Notes: a model not told the origin generated them from the sequence alone. DNA of 64,000 nucleotides from an uncultured Prevotellaceae bacterium (GCA_900318345.1 ONKD01000013.1:47420-111419); one strand, 5' to 3'. Positions 36,231 to 44,621 are shown, counted from the first letter of the stretch. Made by a program: numbers and translations.

Positions 36231-37331
36231 ATGGCTCAATTCATCAATACAAACAAGGAATATTACTGGGGCGACTGGTACTTCAAGGAGCATGTGATGG
36301 CCGATAACTTCAATTACAAGGCCCACAAAAAGGAACTTTCACCCTACTATGAGCAGCATGGCTTCAAGGTCTCGATGATGTTTGCCGACTTCTTCTCGCA
36401 AATCAACGGCATTCACAGCGATCGCTACCTGTCGATGGACGTTTACTATTTCTTCGTCGTTCCGGCGCTCAACCGCTATGACTTCATCAATGCTTATCTC
36501 GATAAGAACATCTATACCGAGTTGTTCCCCAATGTGAAGCAGCCCGCGACCATCGTCAAGAACATCCATGGCCATTTCTATCGTGACGGCAACGAGATCA
36601 CCTTCGACGAGGCTGTGGATATCGTCAGCCATGCTGACATGGAATTGATGATTAAGCCCACAGTCGAGACCTGTAACGGTGATGGGGTAGAGCAATTGGA
36701 CGATCGCGACCCCAGCCACCTGAAGGCTCTGTTTGACCATTATAATCTCAATTTCATCGTTCAGGAGAAAGCCAAACAGCATCCCGAGATCCAGCGTGTC
36801 AATCCCACATCATTGAACTCGATGCGCCTCTATACTTATCGCAAACTGGACGGCACCTACGCCTTCCTCTATCCTTATGCGATGCTGCGATTTGGCGGCA
36901 AGGGCGCCATCAAGGACAACACATCTAAGGGTGGCGGAACTTGTCTGATTGACGAGAATGGACTCGTCGATGATAAGGTGTACCGCTTCAAGAGCCTTGA
37001 GGTGTCCTCGCTCAAGCGTGAGACCGGAGTTGAGAATCTTGTCATTCCTTACTACCAAAAGGTGATTGACACACTGCTCAATGCCCACAAGCGCTTACCT
37101 TACTTCGATTATGTGGGGTGGGATGTCACTGTCGCCCCCGATGGCGAGCCCCTGCTCATCGAGTTTAACCTCGTGCCGGGCATTGAGGGTCCGCAGATTA
37201 TGGCCGGCCCCATGTTTGGTCCATACCTCGATGAGGTAGTTGACCGCGCTCGTCAGGTTGTGTGCGAGAAGGCTCAAGCCAACAAAAAGACCTTTGGCAA
37301 GGGTTCAGCGTTCTATCTGCACATGCAGTGA
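36231..37331 (+). CDS. Sugar-transfer-associated ATP-grasp protein
   Basis: A 366-residue ATP-grasp enzyme of the type found in polysaccharide clusters. It has LMIKPTVETCNGDGVEQL (about residues 143-160), NFIVQEKAKQHPEIQRVNPTSLNSMRLYTYR (around 183-213, given here only as key elements VQEK, NPTSLNSMR) and the metal/ATP-site DVTVAPDGEPLLIEFNLVPG near 298-318. ATP-grasp enzymes form amide or related bonds through an acyl-phosphate. In this locus it could couple an acid to an amino sugar or amino acid, but the bond it makes is unknown. It lies 20 bases after the first ketosynthase gene and 22 before the hydrolase gene. Confidence 0.82.
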   Translation: MAQFINTNKEYYWGDWYFKEHVMADNFNYKAHKKELSPYYEQHGFKVSMMFADFFSQINGIHSDRYLSMDVYYFFVVPALNRYDFINAYLDKNIYTELFPNVKQPATIVKNIHGHFYRDGNEITFDEAVDIVSHADMELMIKPTVETCNGDGVEQLDDRDPSHLKALFDHYNLNFIVQEKAKQHPEIQRVNPTSLNSMRLYTYRKLDGTYAFLYPYAMLRFGGKGAIKDNTSKGGGTCLIDENGLVDDKVYRFKSLEVSSLKRETGVENLVIPYYQKVIDTLLNAHKRLPYFDYVGWDVTVAPDGEPLLIEFNLVPGIEGPQIMAGPMFGPYLDEVVDRARQVVCEKAQANKKTFGKGSAFYLHMQ

Positions 37332-37353
37332 TCCCAACAGATTAAAAACTCAA

Positions 37354-37935
37354 ATGATGACCATACACCAGATCGTGAACTCGATTTTTAACTCCTGTAG
37401 TTATGTACTCACACAGGACAAGCGGTCATGGCTGGTGGATTGTGGCGATGTGGATCAAATCCTGCCCCTCATTGACGGCAAGTTGCAAGGTGTATTGCTC
37501 ACCCATGCTCATTTTGACCACATCTATGGCTTGAACAACCTGGAATCTCTTTTCCCTGGTGTACCCGTTTACACCGTCATGGCGGGTTTGAACGGATTGA
37601 TGAGTGATAAACTCAATTTTTCAAGGTATTATGGTGAGCCCTTCATCTTTGATTCGCCCGATAATGTCAAACTGGTGAATGATGGAGACAGCATAAGCTT
37701 GTTTGATGGCGTTGAGATTAAAGCCGTTGCTACTCCGGGACACAGTCCGGGATGTGTGACATGGTTGACCAGCAATGCCATCTTTACGGGCGATAGCTAT
37801 ATCCCTGGCGTGAAGACGGTCGCCAACCTCCCTCATTCCGATAAGGATTTGGCCTTGAAAAACGAAGCGTTGATACGGCAGATGGTCGAGAACCGGTCAA
37901 TCTATCCCGGTCACGCAGCTAGTAATGAAATTTAA
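37354..37935 (+). CDS. Metallo-beta-lactamase-fold hydrolase
   Basis: A 193-residue MBL-fold protein with the zinc motif THAHFDH (residues about 52-58), a later histidine in ATPGHSPGC, the bridging aspartate in IFTGDSYIPG and a final histidine in YPGHA. The fold is that of glyoxalase II-like thioesterases. In an acyl-ACP cluster a thioester hydrolase or editing function is plausible. The open frame extends upstream to 37240 inside the ATP-grasp gene, but the ATG at 37354 starts the domain properly. The gene is 15 bases before the aminotransferase gene. Confidence 0.85.
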   Translation: MMTIHQIVNSIFNSCSYVLTQDKRSWLVDCGDVDQILPLIDGKLQGVLLTHAHFDHIYGLNNLESLFPGVPVYTVMAGLNGLMSDKLNFSRYYGEPFIFDSPDNVKLVNDGDSISLFDGVEIKAVATPGHSPGCVTWLTSNAIFTGDSYIPGVKTVANLPHSDKDLALKNEALIRQMVENRSIYPGHAASNEI

Positions 37936-37950
37936 TTATACAATAATAAT

Positions 37951-39093
37951 ATGGCTAATAACAAGATTCTTCTATGCCTCGCCCACATGAGTGGACAGGA
38001 AATGAAGTACATTCAAGAAGCTTTTGACACTAACTGGGTTGTGCCTTTGGGCCCCAATGTCAATGCATTCGAACAGGATCTCGAGAAATTGTGCGGTGAG
38101 GGAAAACATGTAGTAGCACTGAGTGCCGGTACAGCTGCCATCCATCTGGCGCTGGTTAATCTGGGCGTTGGACCTGGCGATGAGGTGATTTGCCAGTCAA
38201 TGACATTCTCGGCAAGTGCTAACCCTATTGTGTATCAAGGGGCTACACCGGTTTTCGTGGACAGCGAGCCAGGCACTTGGAACATGGACCCCAACTTGCT
38301 CGAGGTGGCTATCAAAGACCGCATTGCTAAAACGGGCCGCAAACCCAAGGCTTTGATTCCTGTCTATCTATATGGTATGCCCGCTATGATTGACGAGATC
38401 ATGGAGATTGCCCATCGTTACGAGATTCCCGTTATCGAGGACTCAGCCGAGGCGTTCGGCTCTCGCTATCGGGGCCGTTTGTGTGGCACCTTCGGTGATT
38501 TTGGCATCATGAGCTTCAATGGCAACAAGATGATTACCACCAGCGGTGGCGGCGCTTTGATTTGCTCCGATGAGGCAACCAAGAAGAAAACCATGTTTTA
38601 TGCCACTCAGTCACGAGAACCCATGCCCTATTATCTCCACAAGGAGATAGGTTATAACTATCGCATGAGCAACATTTGTGCAGGCATTGGCCGAGGCCAG
38701 ATGTTTGTGCTGGATGAGCACCTGGCCCATCACAAGCACCTGTGTGAACGATATGTTGAACTCTTCGCCGATGTTGACGGCATCACGGTTCACACCAATT
38801 TGGACGAGCGTTCCGACAGCAACTACTGGCTCAACACCATCCTGATTGAACCCGACAAGACTGGTACTGACTACGAGACCGTTCGTCAGCATCTCGATGC
38901 TTGCGATATCGAGTCCCGCCCGTTGTGGAAACCCATGCACACCCAGCCTGTGTTCTCAGGTGCTCCGGCCTATGTCAATGGCGTGAGCGAGCAACTGTTT
39001 GCCAAGGGCTTGTGCTTGCCTAGCGGACCTTGGGTCAGCGATGAGGATGTAGAGCGCGTGGCACGTGAGATTATCGCTTGCTGCAAGAAATGA
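37951..39093 (+). CDS. DegT/DnrJ/EryC1 sugar aminotransferase, PglE-like
   Basis: A 380-residue PLP-dependent aminotransferase with GTAAIHLAL at residues 60-68, VIEDSAEAFGSRYRG with the pyridine-binding D164, and the Schiff-base lysine K193 in FNGNKMITTSGGG. The sequence style matches PglE/WcfR-type enzymes that aminate UDP-4-keto-6-deoxy-HexNAc to the 4-amino sugar using glutamate. It is followed 39 bases later by a PglD-like acyltransferase gene, the same order of reactions as in bacillosamine synthesis. The 4-amino product would be the acceptor for the acyl group made by this module. Confidence 0.92.
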   Translation: MANNKILLCLAHMSGQEMKYIQEAFDTNWVVPLGPNVNAFEQDLEKLCGEGKHVVALSAGTAAIHLALVNLGVGPGDEVICQSMTFSASANPIVYQGATPVFVDSEPGTWNMDPNLLEVAIKDRIAKTGRKPKALIPVYLYGMPAMIDEIMEIAHRYEIPVIEDSAEAFGSRYRGRLCGTFGDFGIMSFNGNKMITTSGGGALICSDEATKKKTMFYATQSREPMPYYLHKEIGYNYRMSNICAGIGRGQMFVLDEHLAHHKHLCERYVELFADVDGITVHTNLDERSDSNYWLNTILIEPDKTGTDYETVRQHLDACDIESRPLWKPMHTQPVFSGAPAYVNGVSEQLFAKGLCLPSGPWVSDEDVERVAREIIACCKK

Positions 39094-39132
39094 TGACATT
39101 ATAACTAACAGCATTACATTATATTACACAGC

Positions 39133-39774
39133 ATGAATATAGCAATCTATGGCGCCGGTGGCTTTGGCAAAGAAGTGGCTTGCCTCATCGAGAGGATAAA
39201 CCGCGAGAATGGTGACTGGCATTTGATAGGATTCTTTGATGACACTAAACCCGCCGGAACCCCTGTATCGCGCTATGGCAAGGTCCTGGGTGACATGAAC
39301 ACCCTTCTGGCAGTCAATGAACCCCTGGCTGTCGCTTTCGCCATCAATGAGAATAAAGCGGTGCGCCGCATCCGTGAAGCAATCACCAACGAGAACATTA
39401 CTTTCCCCAACTTGATTGACCCCTCTTTGTTCTATGTGGACCCCTTGACGGTGACTATAGGCGAGGGCAATATTATTCAGAATCATTGCATGATTTCTTG
39501 TGATGTCAAGATAGGTAACTTCAACCTAATTAATGACCATGTCGTTATCGGCCACGACAACGTCATCGGTGATTACAACGGCCTCATGCCTGGCGCCCAT
39601 CTTTCAGGTGGTATTACGATTGGCGACAGCAATTTGCTGGGCGTTGCCAGTGTGGTACTCCAGGGCATGAACATCGGTGATGGCGTCACCCTTGGCGCTA
39701 ACAGTGTCCTCATGACACAGCCCAAGGATAATAGCACCTATCTGGGTGTGCCGGCACGCAGGTTTGATTTTTAA
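39133..39774 (+). CDS. PglD/NeuD-like sugar N-acyltransferase
   Basis: A 213-residue protein with an N-terminal sugar-nucleotide binding part (MNIAIYGAGGFGKEVACL) and a C-terminal left-handed beta-helix of hexapeptide repeats (HVVIGHDNVIGDYN, the catalytic histidine probably in GHDN). PglD acetylates the 4-amino group of UDP-4-amino-4,6-dideoxy-GlcNAc with acetyl-CoA. Relatives in other clusters use acyl-ACP or other acyl donors. The neighbouring aminotransferase supplies the amino sugar. The C-terminal domain of the protein at 30529 is a paralogue with the same ending (YLGVPARRFDF here). Confidence 0.88.
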   Translation: MNIAIYGAGGFGKEVACLIERINRENGDWHLIGFFDDTKPAGTPVSRYGKVLGDMNTLLAVNEPLAVAFAINENKAVRRIREAITNENITFPNLIDPSLFYVDPLTVTIGEGNIIQNHCMISCDVKIGNFNLINDHVVIGHDNVIGDYNGLMPGAHLSGGITIGDSNLLGVASVVLQGMNIGDGVTLGANSVLMTQPKDNSTYLGVPARRFDF

Positions 39775-39801
39775 TCCCTCCGTAACATCTCTTGAAGCGA
39801 T

Positions 39802-39820
39802 ATTTCCACCTACTGGAAAT
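39802..39820 (+). terminator. Small hairpin after the PglD-like gene
   Basis: A 7-bp inverted repeat (atttcca / tggaaat) with a 5-base loop lies 28 bases after the stop codon, followed by gttaaagatgtgg rather than a U-run. It may weaken read-through before the promoter at 39859-39892. The evidence is modest. Confidence 0.3.
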
Positions 39821-39858
39821 GTTAAAGATGTGGAGAAAAATTAAAGATATTTCAAATC

Positions 39859-39892
39859 TTGGTGCAACATTAAGAAATTTTATGTATTTTTG
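39859..39892 (+). promoter_or_regulatory. Possible internal promoter before the third ACP gene
   Basis: TATTTTTG at 39885-39892 is a full match to the Bacteroidetes -7 element, 46 bases before the ACP start codon. The nearest -33 candidate is TTG at 39859-39861, 23 bases upstream, longer than the usual 19-20. The neighbouring ACP at 33197 has the same arrangement with a perfect promoter. Confidence 0.5.
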
Positions 39893-39937
39893 CACCCCGT
39901 AAAAATATTTGAGGTATTTTTGCGTTATAGTTTTGTG

Positions 39938-40171
39938 ATGAATTTAGAACAATTCATAGAGAATTTCGCAGATCTGTTTGATGAAACAGATCCTGACACT
40001 ATAAATGCCACAACTCAATTCAAGGATCTTGAGGAATGGTCATCACTGCTCGCATTGTCTGTTATTGCCATGATTGACGAGGAATATGATGTTGAGTTTA
40101 GAGGTGATGACATTCGTGGGAGCAATACCGTTGAAGACCTGTACAACATTGTTAAATCAAGAGTAGAGTAG
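39938..40171 (+). CDS. Acyl carrier protein (copy 3, SSL-type)
   Basis: A 77-residue ACP with the phosphopantetheine site EEWSSL (S36), again with serine instead of aspartate before the attachment serine. It is the paralogue of the ACP at 33197, with matching NFADxFDETD and EEYDV segments. The frame is open upstream to 39890, but ATG 39938 gives the normal ACP start (MNLEQFIENF). It precedes a FabH-like gene by 112 bases, mirroring the ACP-ketosynthase pairing of the first half of the module. Confidence 0.87.
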   Translation: MNLEQFIENFADLFDETDPDTINATTQFKDLEEWSSLLALSVIAMIDEEYDVEFRGDDIRGSNTVEDLYNIVKSRVE

Positions 40172-40283
40172 GGCATGATGGATAAGTGACAGATTTTTCC
40201 TTAGCAATGGCTAGCGGAAAGTTTGTTCTGTATAGTTAAGTCAAGAGCTCTTCTTAACCCGTTAATCTTATCGCCTGTTTCTT

Positions 40284-41333
40284 ATGGCTAAAGTTTCTTT
40301 TCATGGAGTCGGCATTAAGGCTTTAAGCGCTTGTGTGCCTGGTGATGTCGTGTATAATAGGGACTTAGGCTATCTCATCCCTCAGGAAGAGATTGATAAA
40401 GTCATTGATAATATCGGAATCGAGCAAAGGCGCATTGCCTCCAGTGATGTGACCGCCAGTGATTTGTGCTTCAAGGCTGCTCAAAAACTCATGGACGATA
40501 ACAACATCGACCCCGCGAGTATTGATGTGCTCTTGTTCATGAGCCAAACCCAGGATTACCGCATTCCTGCTACATCGTGCATTTTGCAACATCGTTTGGG
40601 ACTGCCAAAAACCACGCTCTGTTTCGACATCTCACTAGGCTGTTCTGGCTATCTGTTTGCATTGAGCACGGCGTTTGCCTATGCCTCGATCGAGGGAATC
40701 AATCGTGTGCTCCTTCTCGATGGTGAGACGTTCTCCAAGATTGTTAACCGCCGCGACAAGGTGGACTGGCCACTTTATGGCGATGCGGGTACCGCGACGC
40801 TAGTCGAGAAGGGCGATTTTGGCGACTCTACCTTTATCCTCAACACCGATGGCAGCGGTGAGGATGCGATTAAGATTCATGCAGGCATGCGTCATCCCAT
40901 CACGCCTAAGTCATGTGTCGAGCGGGAACAGGAGGATGGCAACATCCGCAACGACCTTGAGGTATTCATGGATGGCATGGACGTGTTTAATTTCGCCATC
41001 AGCAAGGTGCCTCGTTGCGTCAAGGAATTGCTCAGCGTGACTGGCAAGACTGTTGATGATGTGGATTACCTTGTTTTCCATCAGGCTAACCGATTCATGA
41101 TGGACTTCTTTGTGAAAAAACTCAAGATGAATCATGATAAGGTTCCTTATTGTATCCACAAGTACGGGAATACGAGCAGCTCGTCCATACCCCTGACGAT
41201 TGCCAGCGAATTGCCTGGCAAGCTCGATGGCGATCACACTGTGGTGATGAGTGGATTTGGTGCTGGCTTGAGTTGGGGTGCGGTCATGATGCAGATGCAC
41301 GACTGTAAAGTTCTACCCGTTGTTGATTATTAA
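40284..41333 (+). CDS. FabH-like 3-oxoacyl-ACP synthase III (copy 2)
   Basis: A 349-residue ketosynthase III with an intact triad: C120 in SLGCSGYL, H266 in VFHQANRF and N296 in HKYGNTSS. It is paralogous to the enzyme at 35149 but well diverged. Two ketosynthase III enzymes in one locus would allow two separate condensations, or one condensation and one special transfer such as the C-O/C-C bond formation seen with glyceryl-ACP in tetronate pathways. Its last base overlaps the first base of the VOC gene (TAATG), so they are probably translated together. Confidence 0.9.
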   Translation: MAKVSFHGVGIKALSACVPGDVVYNRDLGYLIPQEEIDKVIDNIGIEQRRIASSDVTASDLCFKAAQKLMDDNNIDPASIDVLLFMSQTQDYRIPATSCILQHRLGLPKTTLCFDISLGCSGYLFALSTAFAYASIEGINRVLLLDGETFSKIVNRRDKVDWPLYGDAGTATLVEKGDFGDSTFILNTDGSGEDAIKIHAGMRHPITPKSCVEREQEDGNIRNDLEVFMDGMDVFNFAISKVPRCVKELLSVTGKTVDDVDYLVFHQANRFMMDFFVKKLKMNHDKVPYCIHKYGNTSSSSIPLTIASELPGKLDGDHTVVMSGFGAGLSWGAVMMQMHDCKVLPVVDY

Positions 41334-41740
41334 TGAACGATTTACTCACATTCCATCACATTGGCATCGCTTGTCGCGACATCGCCAAGTCTTCGGCTTT
41401 TTATCAGTCGATGGGATACAACGTGTTACCGGTAGTTCCCGACCCGTTGCAGCATGTCAAGGTCTGTTTTATGGAAAAGGAGGGCGCTCCGCGTGTCGAG
41501 CTGCTCGAGCCACTGGATGATAAGAGCCCGGTGCTTAGGATACTCGATGCCGTGGGCGTGTCACCCTATCACACGTGCTATGAGGTCAAGAATCTGCAGG
41601 AGGCAATCGCTGAATTACGCCAGCAGCGTTTCATGCTTGTCAATGGTCCTGTTCCCGCTTGTGCATTGGAAAACAGGGAAATAGCTTTCATGTTCAATAA
41701 GAATTACGGGCTCATCGAGCTCGTCGAGGCCTTCAGTTGA
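41333..41740 (+). CDS. VOC-family (glyoxalase-like) protein
   Basis: A 135-residue vicinal-oxygen-chelate protein. It has two beta-alpha-beta-beta-beta units and likely metal ligands in FHHIGIA (residue 7-8 histidine), YHTCYEV (histidine near 81) and GLIELVE (glutamate near 129). It resembles methylmalonyl-CoA epimerases and small glyoxalases. VOC proteins of this kind accompany FkbH-like genes in some clusters, but their reaction there is not established. It overlaps the upstream ketosynthase by one base and the downstream GT2 by one base (TGATG). Confidence 0.82.
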   Translation: MNDLLTFHHIGIACRDIAKSSAFYQSMGYNVLPVVPDPLQHVKVCFMEKEGAPRVELLEPLDDKSPVLRILDAVGVSPYHTCYEVKNLQEAIAELRQQRFMLVNGPVPACALENREIAFMFNKNYGLIELVEAFS

Positions 41741-42750
41741 TGTCAACCATCCTGTTGTCTTACATTGTGCCGGTTTACAACACTGCGCCCTATCTAGGCA
41801 AGTGCCTGCAATCCCTGGTCAATCAGGGCTTGCAGCACGATGAGTATGAGATCATTGCCGTTGATGACGGCTCCAGTGACAATAGCCGTGAGGTGATCGA
41901 GAACTTTGCTAAGGATTATCCTCAAGTTCGCTTAATTACCCAAGCCAATGCTGGCGTTAGCGCGGCACGCAACAAGGCTTTGGATTTGGCTCAAGGCCGC
42001 TTTGTCCAGTTTGTTGACAGTGATGACTATCTTGAGCCTAATGTCATGGGGCCGCTTGTGCATCGTGCCGTTGGCGAGAATCTCGATGTGCTCATGTTTA
42101 ACTTCAAGTGGGTGGATGCTAGCGGCAATCTCATCAAGGTATCAAAGCCCAGGGAAGATATGCGCACAACACCGGCCATGGGTGGCGTGGAATTCTTGGA
42201 AAAATTCACGCTGATGCAGTATGTGTGCTGGTACCTGGTGAGTCTAGAGCACCTTAACCGCTTGAACCTGAGGTTTGATACCTCGCTCATCGCCTGTGAG
42301 GACGGTGCCCTGGCCGCTCAGTTCCTGCTGCATGCCCGTCGGGTGGCTTTCAGTGAGGTGGCTCCTTATTGTTACGTCAGCCGCAGTGATAGCGCCATGA
42401 ATAACACTAATCGAGATCACTTGCGTCGTCGCATTTTCAGTCAGATTGATGCTGCCGCCTTAATTGACCGCTCCATCAAGGAATTTGAGGCACAAACAGG
42501 CGGTAATTCCCCGGCAAGTGTTGCGGGATTGAGGAATCTGTACCTCTTTTTCAGCATGACGAAATCCCTGACCTGCGGCTGTGTGGACGAGACTGTCGCC
42601 CACATGCGCGAGTTGGGGTTATATCCCTTCCCCTGTATCGGGTATGAAATTAATTACGACGGCAAGAAGTGGAAAATCCTTCACGGCTTGATGATGCACC
42701 CTAAGGTTTGGGCTTTGTTGGGCCGCGTTTATGGAATGGTAAGAAACTGA
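41740..42750 (+). CDS. Family 2 glycosyltransferase
   Basis: A 336-residue GT2 enzyme: ILLSYIVPVYNTAPYL, AVDDGSSDNS at about residues 40-49, and the metal-binding FVDSDD at 91-96. It is related in style to the GT2 at 23456 but in GC-rich DNA. It lies within the acyl module, overlapping the VOC gene by one base and followed 2 bases later by the FkbH-like gene, so it may transfer the acylated amino sugar or the next residue. The true start is ATG 41740; a TTG at 41737 precedes it. Confidence 0.88.
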   Translation: MSTILLSYIVPVYNTAPYLGKCLQSLVNQGLQHDEYEIIAVDDGSSDNSREVIENFAKDYPQVRLITQANAGVSAARNKALDLAQGRFVQFVDSDDYLEPNVMGPLVHRAVGENLDVLMFNFKWVDASGNLIKVSKPREDMRTTPAMGGVEFLEKFTLMQYVCWYLVSLEHLNRLNLRFDTSLIACEDGALAAQFLLHARRVAFSEVAPYCYVSRSDSAMNNTNRDHLRRRIFSQIDAAALIDRSIKEFEAQTGGNSPASVAGLRNLYLFFSMTKSLTCGCVDETVAHMRELGLYPFPCIGYEINYDGKKWKILHGLMMHPKVWALLGRVYGMVRN

Positions 42751-42752
42751 CT

Positions 42753-44345
42753 ATGATTACTTTTGTCTATCGCAATCAAACGGTTGAGCCCCTGTTCGGT
42801 GATCAGGGCATTGTTTATTCGGGCTATGATGACATCAGCCAGGTCCCTCAGGACGTGGACAGTTATATCTGGTGTTATCAGGTGCCGGTCAATGCCGACA
42901 GCGCACAGCTGGCACAGGAAATCGCATCCTATCGCGACAAGCTTGATCTGGTACTATCCAAGGCCGATAATAATAAACCGTTTATCATATTCTCCCTGGT
43001 TAATCTGTACCCGCTAAAGCTCACTGGCGATGATGTCGCTGTCGATCATGCGGTGATGGATTTCAACCGCCACGCGTCTCTCTTGGCCGAGCAGCATCCT
43101 CACGTCAAGTGGGTGGATTTCTCTGAATTCACTTCACGTTATGATGCCTGGTCGCTGGTCAACTGGAAATACTACCTCATGTCACAATCCCTGATCAATC
43201 CCAAACTGGCACACGATTTCCAGGATTGGTGGCAGCAGGTGGAGAGAGGACTGGCCTTGAAACGCAAGAAATGCCTCGTGCTCGACCTCGATAACACCTT
43301 GTGGGGTGGGGTCCTCGGTGAGGATGGCGTTGACGGCATCAAGCTGGGCGGCGACTATCCCGGTAAGGCTTTTTCTTACTGGCAGCGGGCCTTGGTCCAA
43401 CTGGCCCACAACGGTGTGATTTTGGCCGTTTGCAGCAAGAACAACGAGACCGATGTGCAGGAGGCTTGGGATTGCAATCCGTTCATGGAACTCAAGCGAG
43501 AGCACTTCAGCGCCTGGCGCATCAACTGGACTGATAAGGTGACCAATATCCGTGACATCGCCGAGGAACTCAACATCGGCTTGGACAGTATTGTTTTCAT
43601 CGACGACAGCCCGTCAGAGCGTGAACTGGTCAAGCAGATGTTGCCACAGGTGACTGTACCCGATTTCCCCGAGAAACCCTACCAGCTCATGCCGTTCTTC
43701 AAGCAGCTGGTTGAGCGCTATTTCCGCATCTATGCCGTTACGCCTGAGGACCGCAACAAGACCCAGCAGTACCAGGCCAATGCCATGCGCAAGGCCCAGC
43801 AGGCGCGATTTGCCGACATGGATAGTTACCTGCGCAGCCTGGCGATGGAGATTGATATCATTCCCGCCGACGATTTTAACTTGCCGCGCATCGCTCAGAT
43901 GACGCAGAAGACCAACCAGTTTAACCTCACCACACGGCGTTACACCGAGGCCGAGGTCCGCCAGCGCTTGAATGATGGTTGGCGCGTTTATTGCATGAGT
44001 GTCAGGGATCGTTTTGGCGATAGTGGCGTTACTGGTGCCATCTTCCTGGAGCCAATCGACTGGGACACCGTGGGCATTGACTCGTTACTGCTCAGTTGCC
44101 GCGTTCTGGGCAAGGGCATCGAGGAGGCTTTCATGGGCTCGATTCTCAACCTGCTCCATGAGGAGGGCGTTCAAAAGGTCGTTGCCGACTATATCCCCAC
44201 TGCCAAGAATGGCCAGACGGCCGACTTCTACGACCGCATGGGCATGGAGTGCATCAGCATTGCCGATGACAGCTCTAAGCATTATGCGATGTCGTTAGAC
44301 AAAGTGTTTGAATTGAAGGATTATTATAATATAAAGGTGCTATGA
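42753..44345 (+). CDS. FkbH-like acyl-ACP loading enzyme (HAD + GNAT-like)
   Basis: A 530-residue FkbH-like protein. An N-terminal region (about 1-165) precedes a HAD phosphatase domain with DLDNTLWGG (residues 178-186), CSKNNETDV and FIDDSPSEREL, and a C-terminal GNAT-like domain with RFGDSGVTGAIF and LLSCRVLGKGIEEAF. Characterised FkbH enzymes take 1,3-bisphosphoglycerate, remove phosphate and place glyceryl on an ACP; some relatives load lactyl-type groups. The next gene, an ACP, overlaps by 4 bases (ATGA) and is the obvious partner. The frame is open from 42708, but ATG 42753 fits, being 2 bases after the upstream stop. Confidence 0.92.
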   Translation: MITFVYRNQTVEPLFGDQGIVYSGYDDISQVPQDVDSYIWCYQVPVNADSAQLAQEIASYRDKLDLVLSKADNNKPFIIFSLVNLYPLKLTGDDVAVDHAVMDFNRHASLLAEQHPHVKWVDFSEFTSRYDAWSLVNWKYYLMSQSLINPKLAHDFQDWWQQVERGLALKRKKCLVLDLDNTLWGGVLGEDGVDGIKLGGDYPGKAFSYWQRALVQLAHNGVILAVCSKNNETDVQEAWDCNPFMELKREHFSAWRINWTDKVTNIRDIAEELNIGLDSIVFIDDSPSERELVKQMLPQVTVPDFPEKPYQLMPFFKQLVERYFRIYAVTPEDRNKTQQYQANAMRKAQQARFADMDSYLRSLAMEIDIIPADDFNLPRIAQMTQKTNQFNLTTRRYTEAEVRQRLNDGWRVYCMSVRDRFGDSGVTGAIFLEPIDWDTVGIDSLLLSCRVLGKGIEEAFMGSILNLLHEEGVQKVVADYIPTAKNGQTADFYDRMGMECISIADDSSKHYAMSLDKVFELKDYYNIKVL

Positions 44346-44569
44346 ACTTAGAAAACCAAGTGTTGGAAATCATGCGGGAGGTATTCGGCATTGCCGATAT
44401 CACCCCCGAGGTGTCACAGAAAAACTGTGAGCGATGGGACTCTTTGCGTCACCTCACGATGGCTTCTGAACTCGAAGACGCGTTCGACATCGAGCTCGAG
44501 CCCGAGGAGATTGCCGAGATGACCGACTTCGCCCGTGTCATCAACATGATCAATTCCAAATTGAAATAA
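44342..44569 (+). CDS. Acyl carrier protein (copy 4, partner of the FkbH-like enzyme)
   Basis: A 75-residue ACP with the phosphopantetheine site RWDSLRHL (S34) and an acidic helix II-III (ELEDAFDIELEPEEIAEM). Unlike the copies at 33197 and 39938 it has the normal DSL motif. The 4-base overlap with the FkbH-like gene strongly suggests that it receives the glyceryl- or related three-carbon unit. In the best-studied systems the FkbH-ACP pair is encoded side by side in the same way. Confidence 0.9.
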   Translation: MNLENQVLEIMREVFGIADITPEVSQKNCERWDSLRHLTMASELEDAFDIELEPEEIAEMTDFARVINMINSKLK

Positions 44570-44621
44570 CGGCTGTTTTTTGTCCCTCTTGCAGGGCTCA
44601 GATGATGCCGTATTGCCAACG

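Noticed and set aside
35149-41333. The two ketosynthases as the housekeeping fatty-acid FabH
   Set aside because: Both are longer than typical FabH, lie among sugar-modification genes with dedicated ACPs, and are not next to plsX, fabD or acpP.
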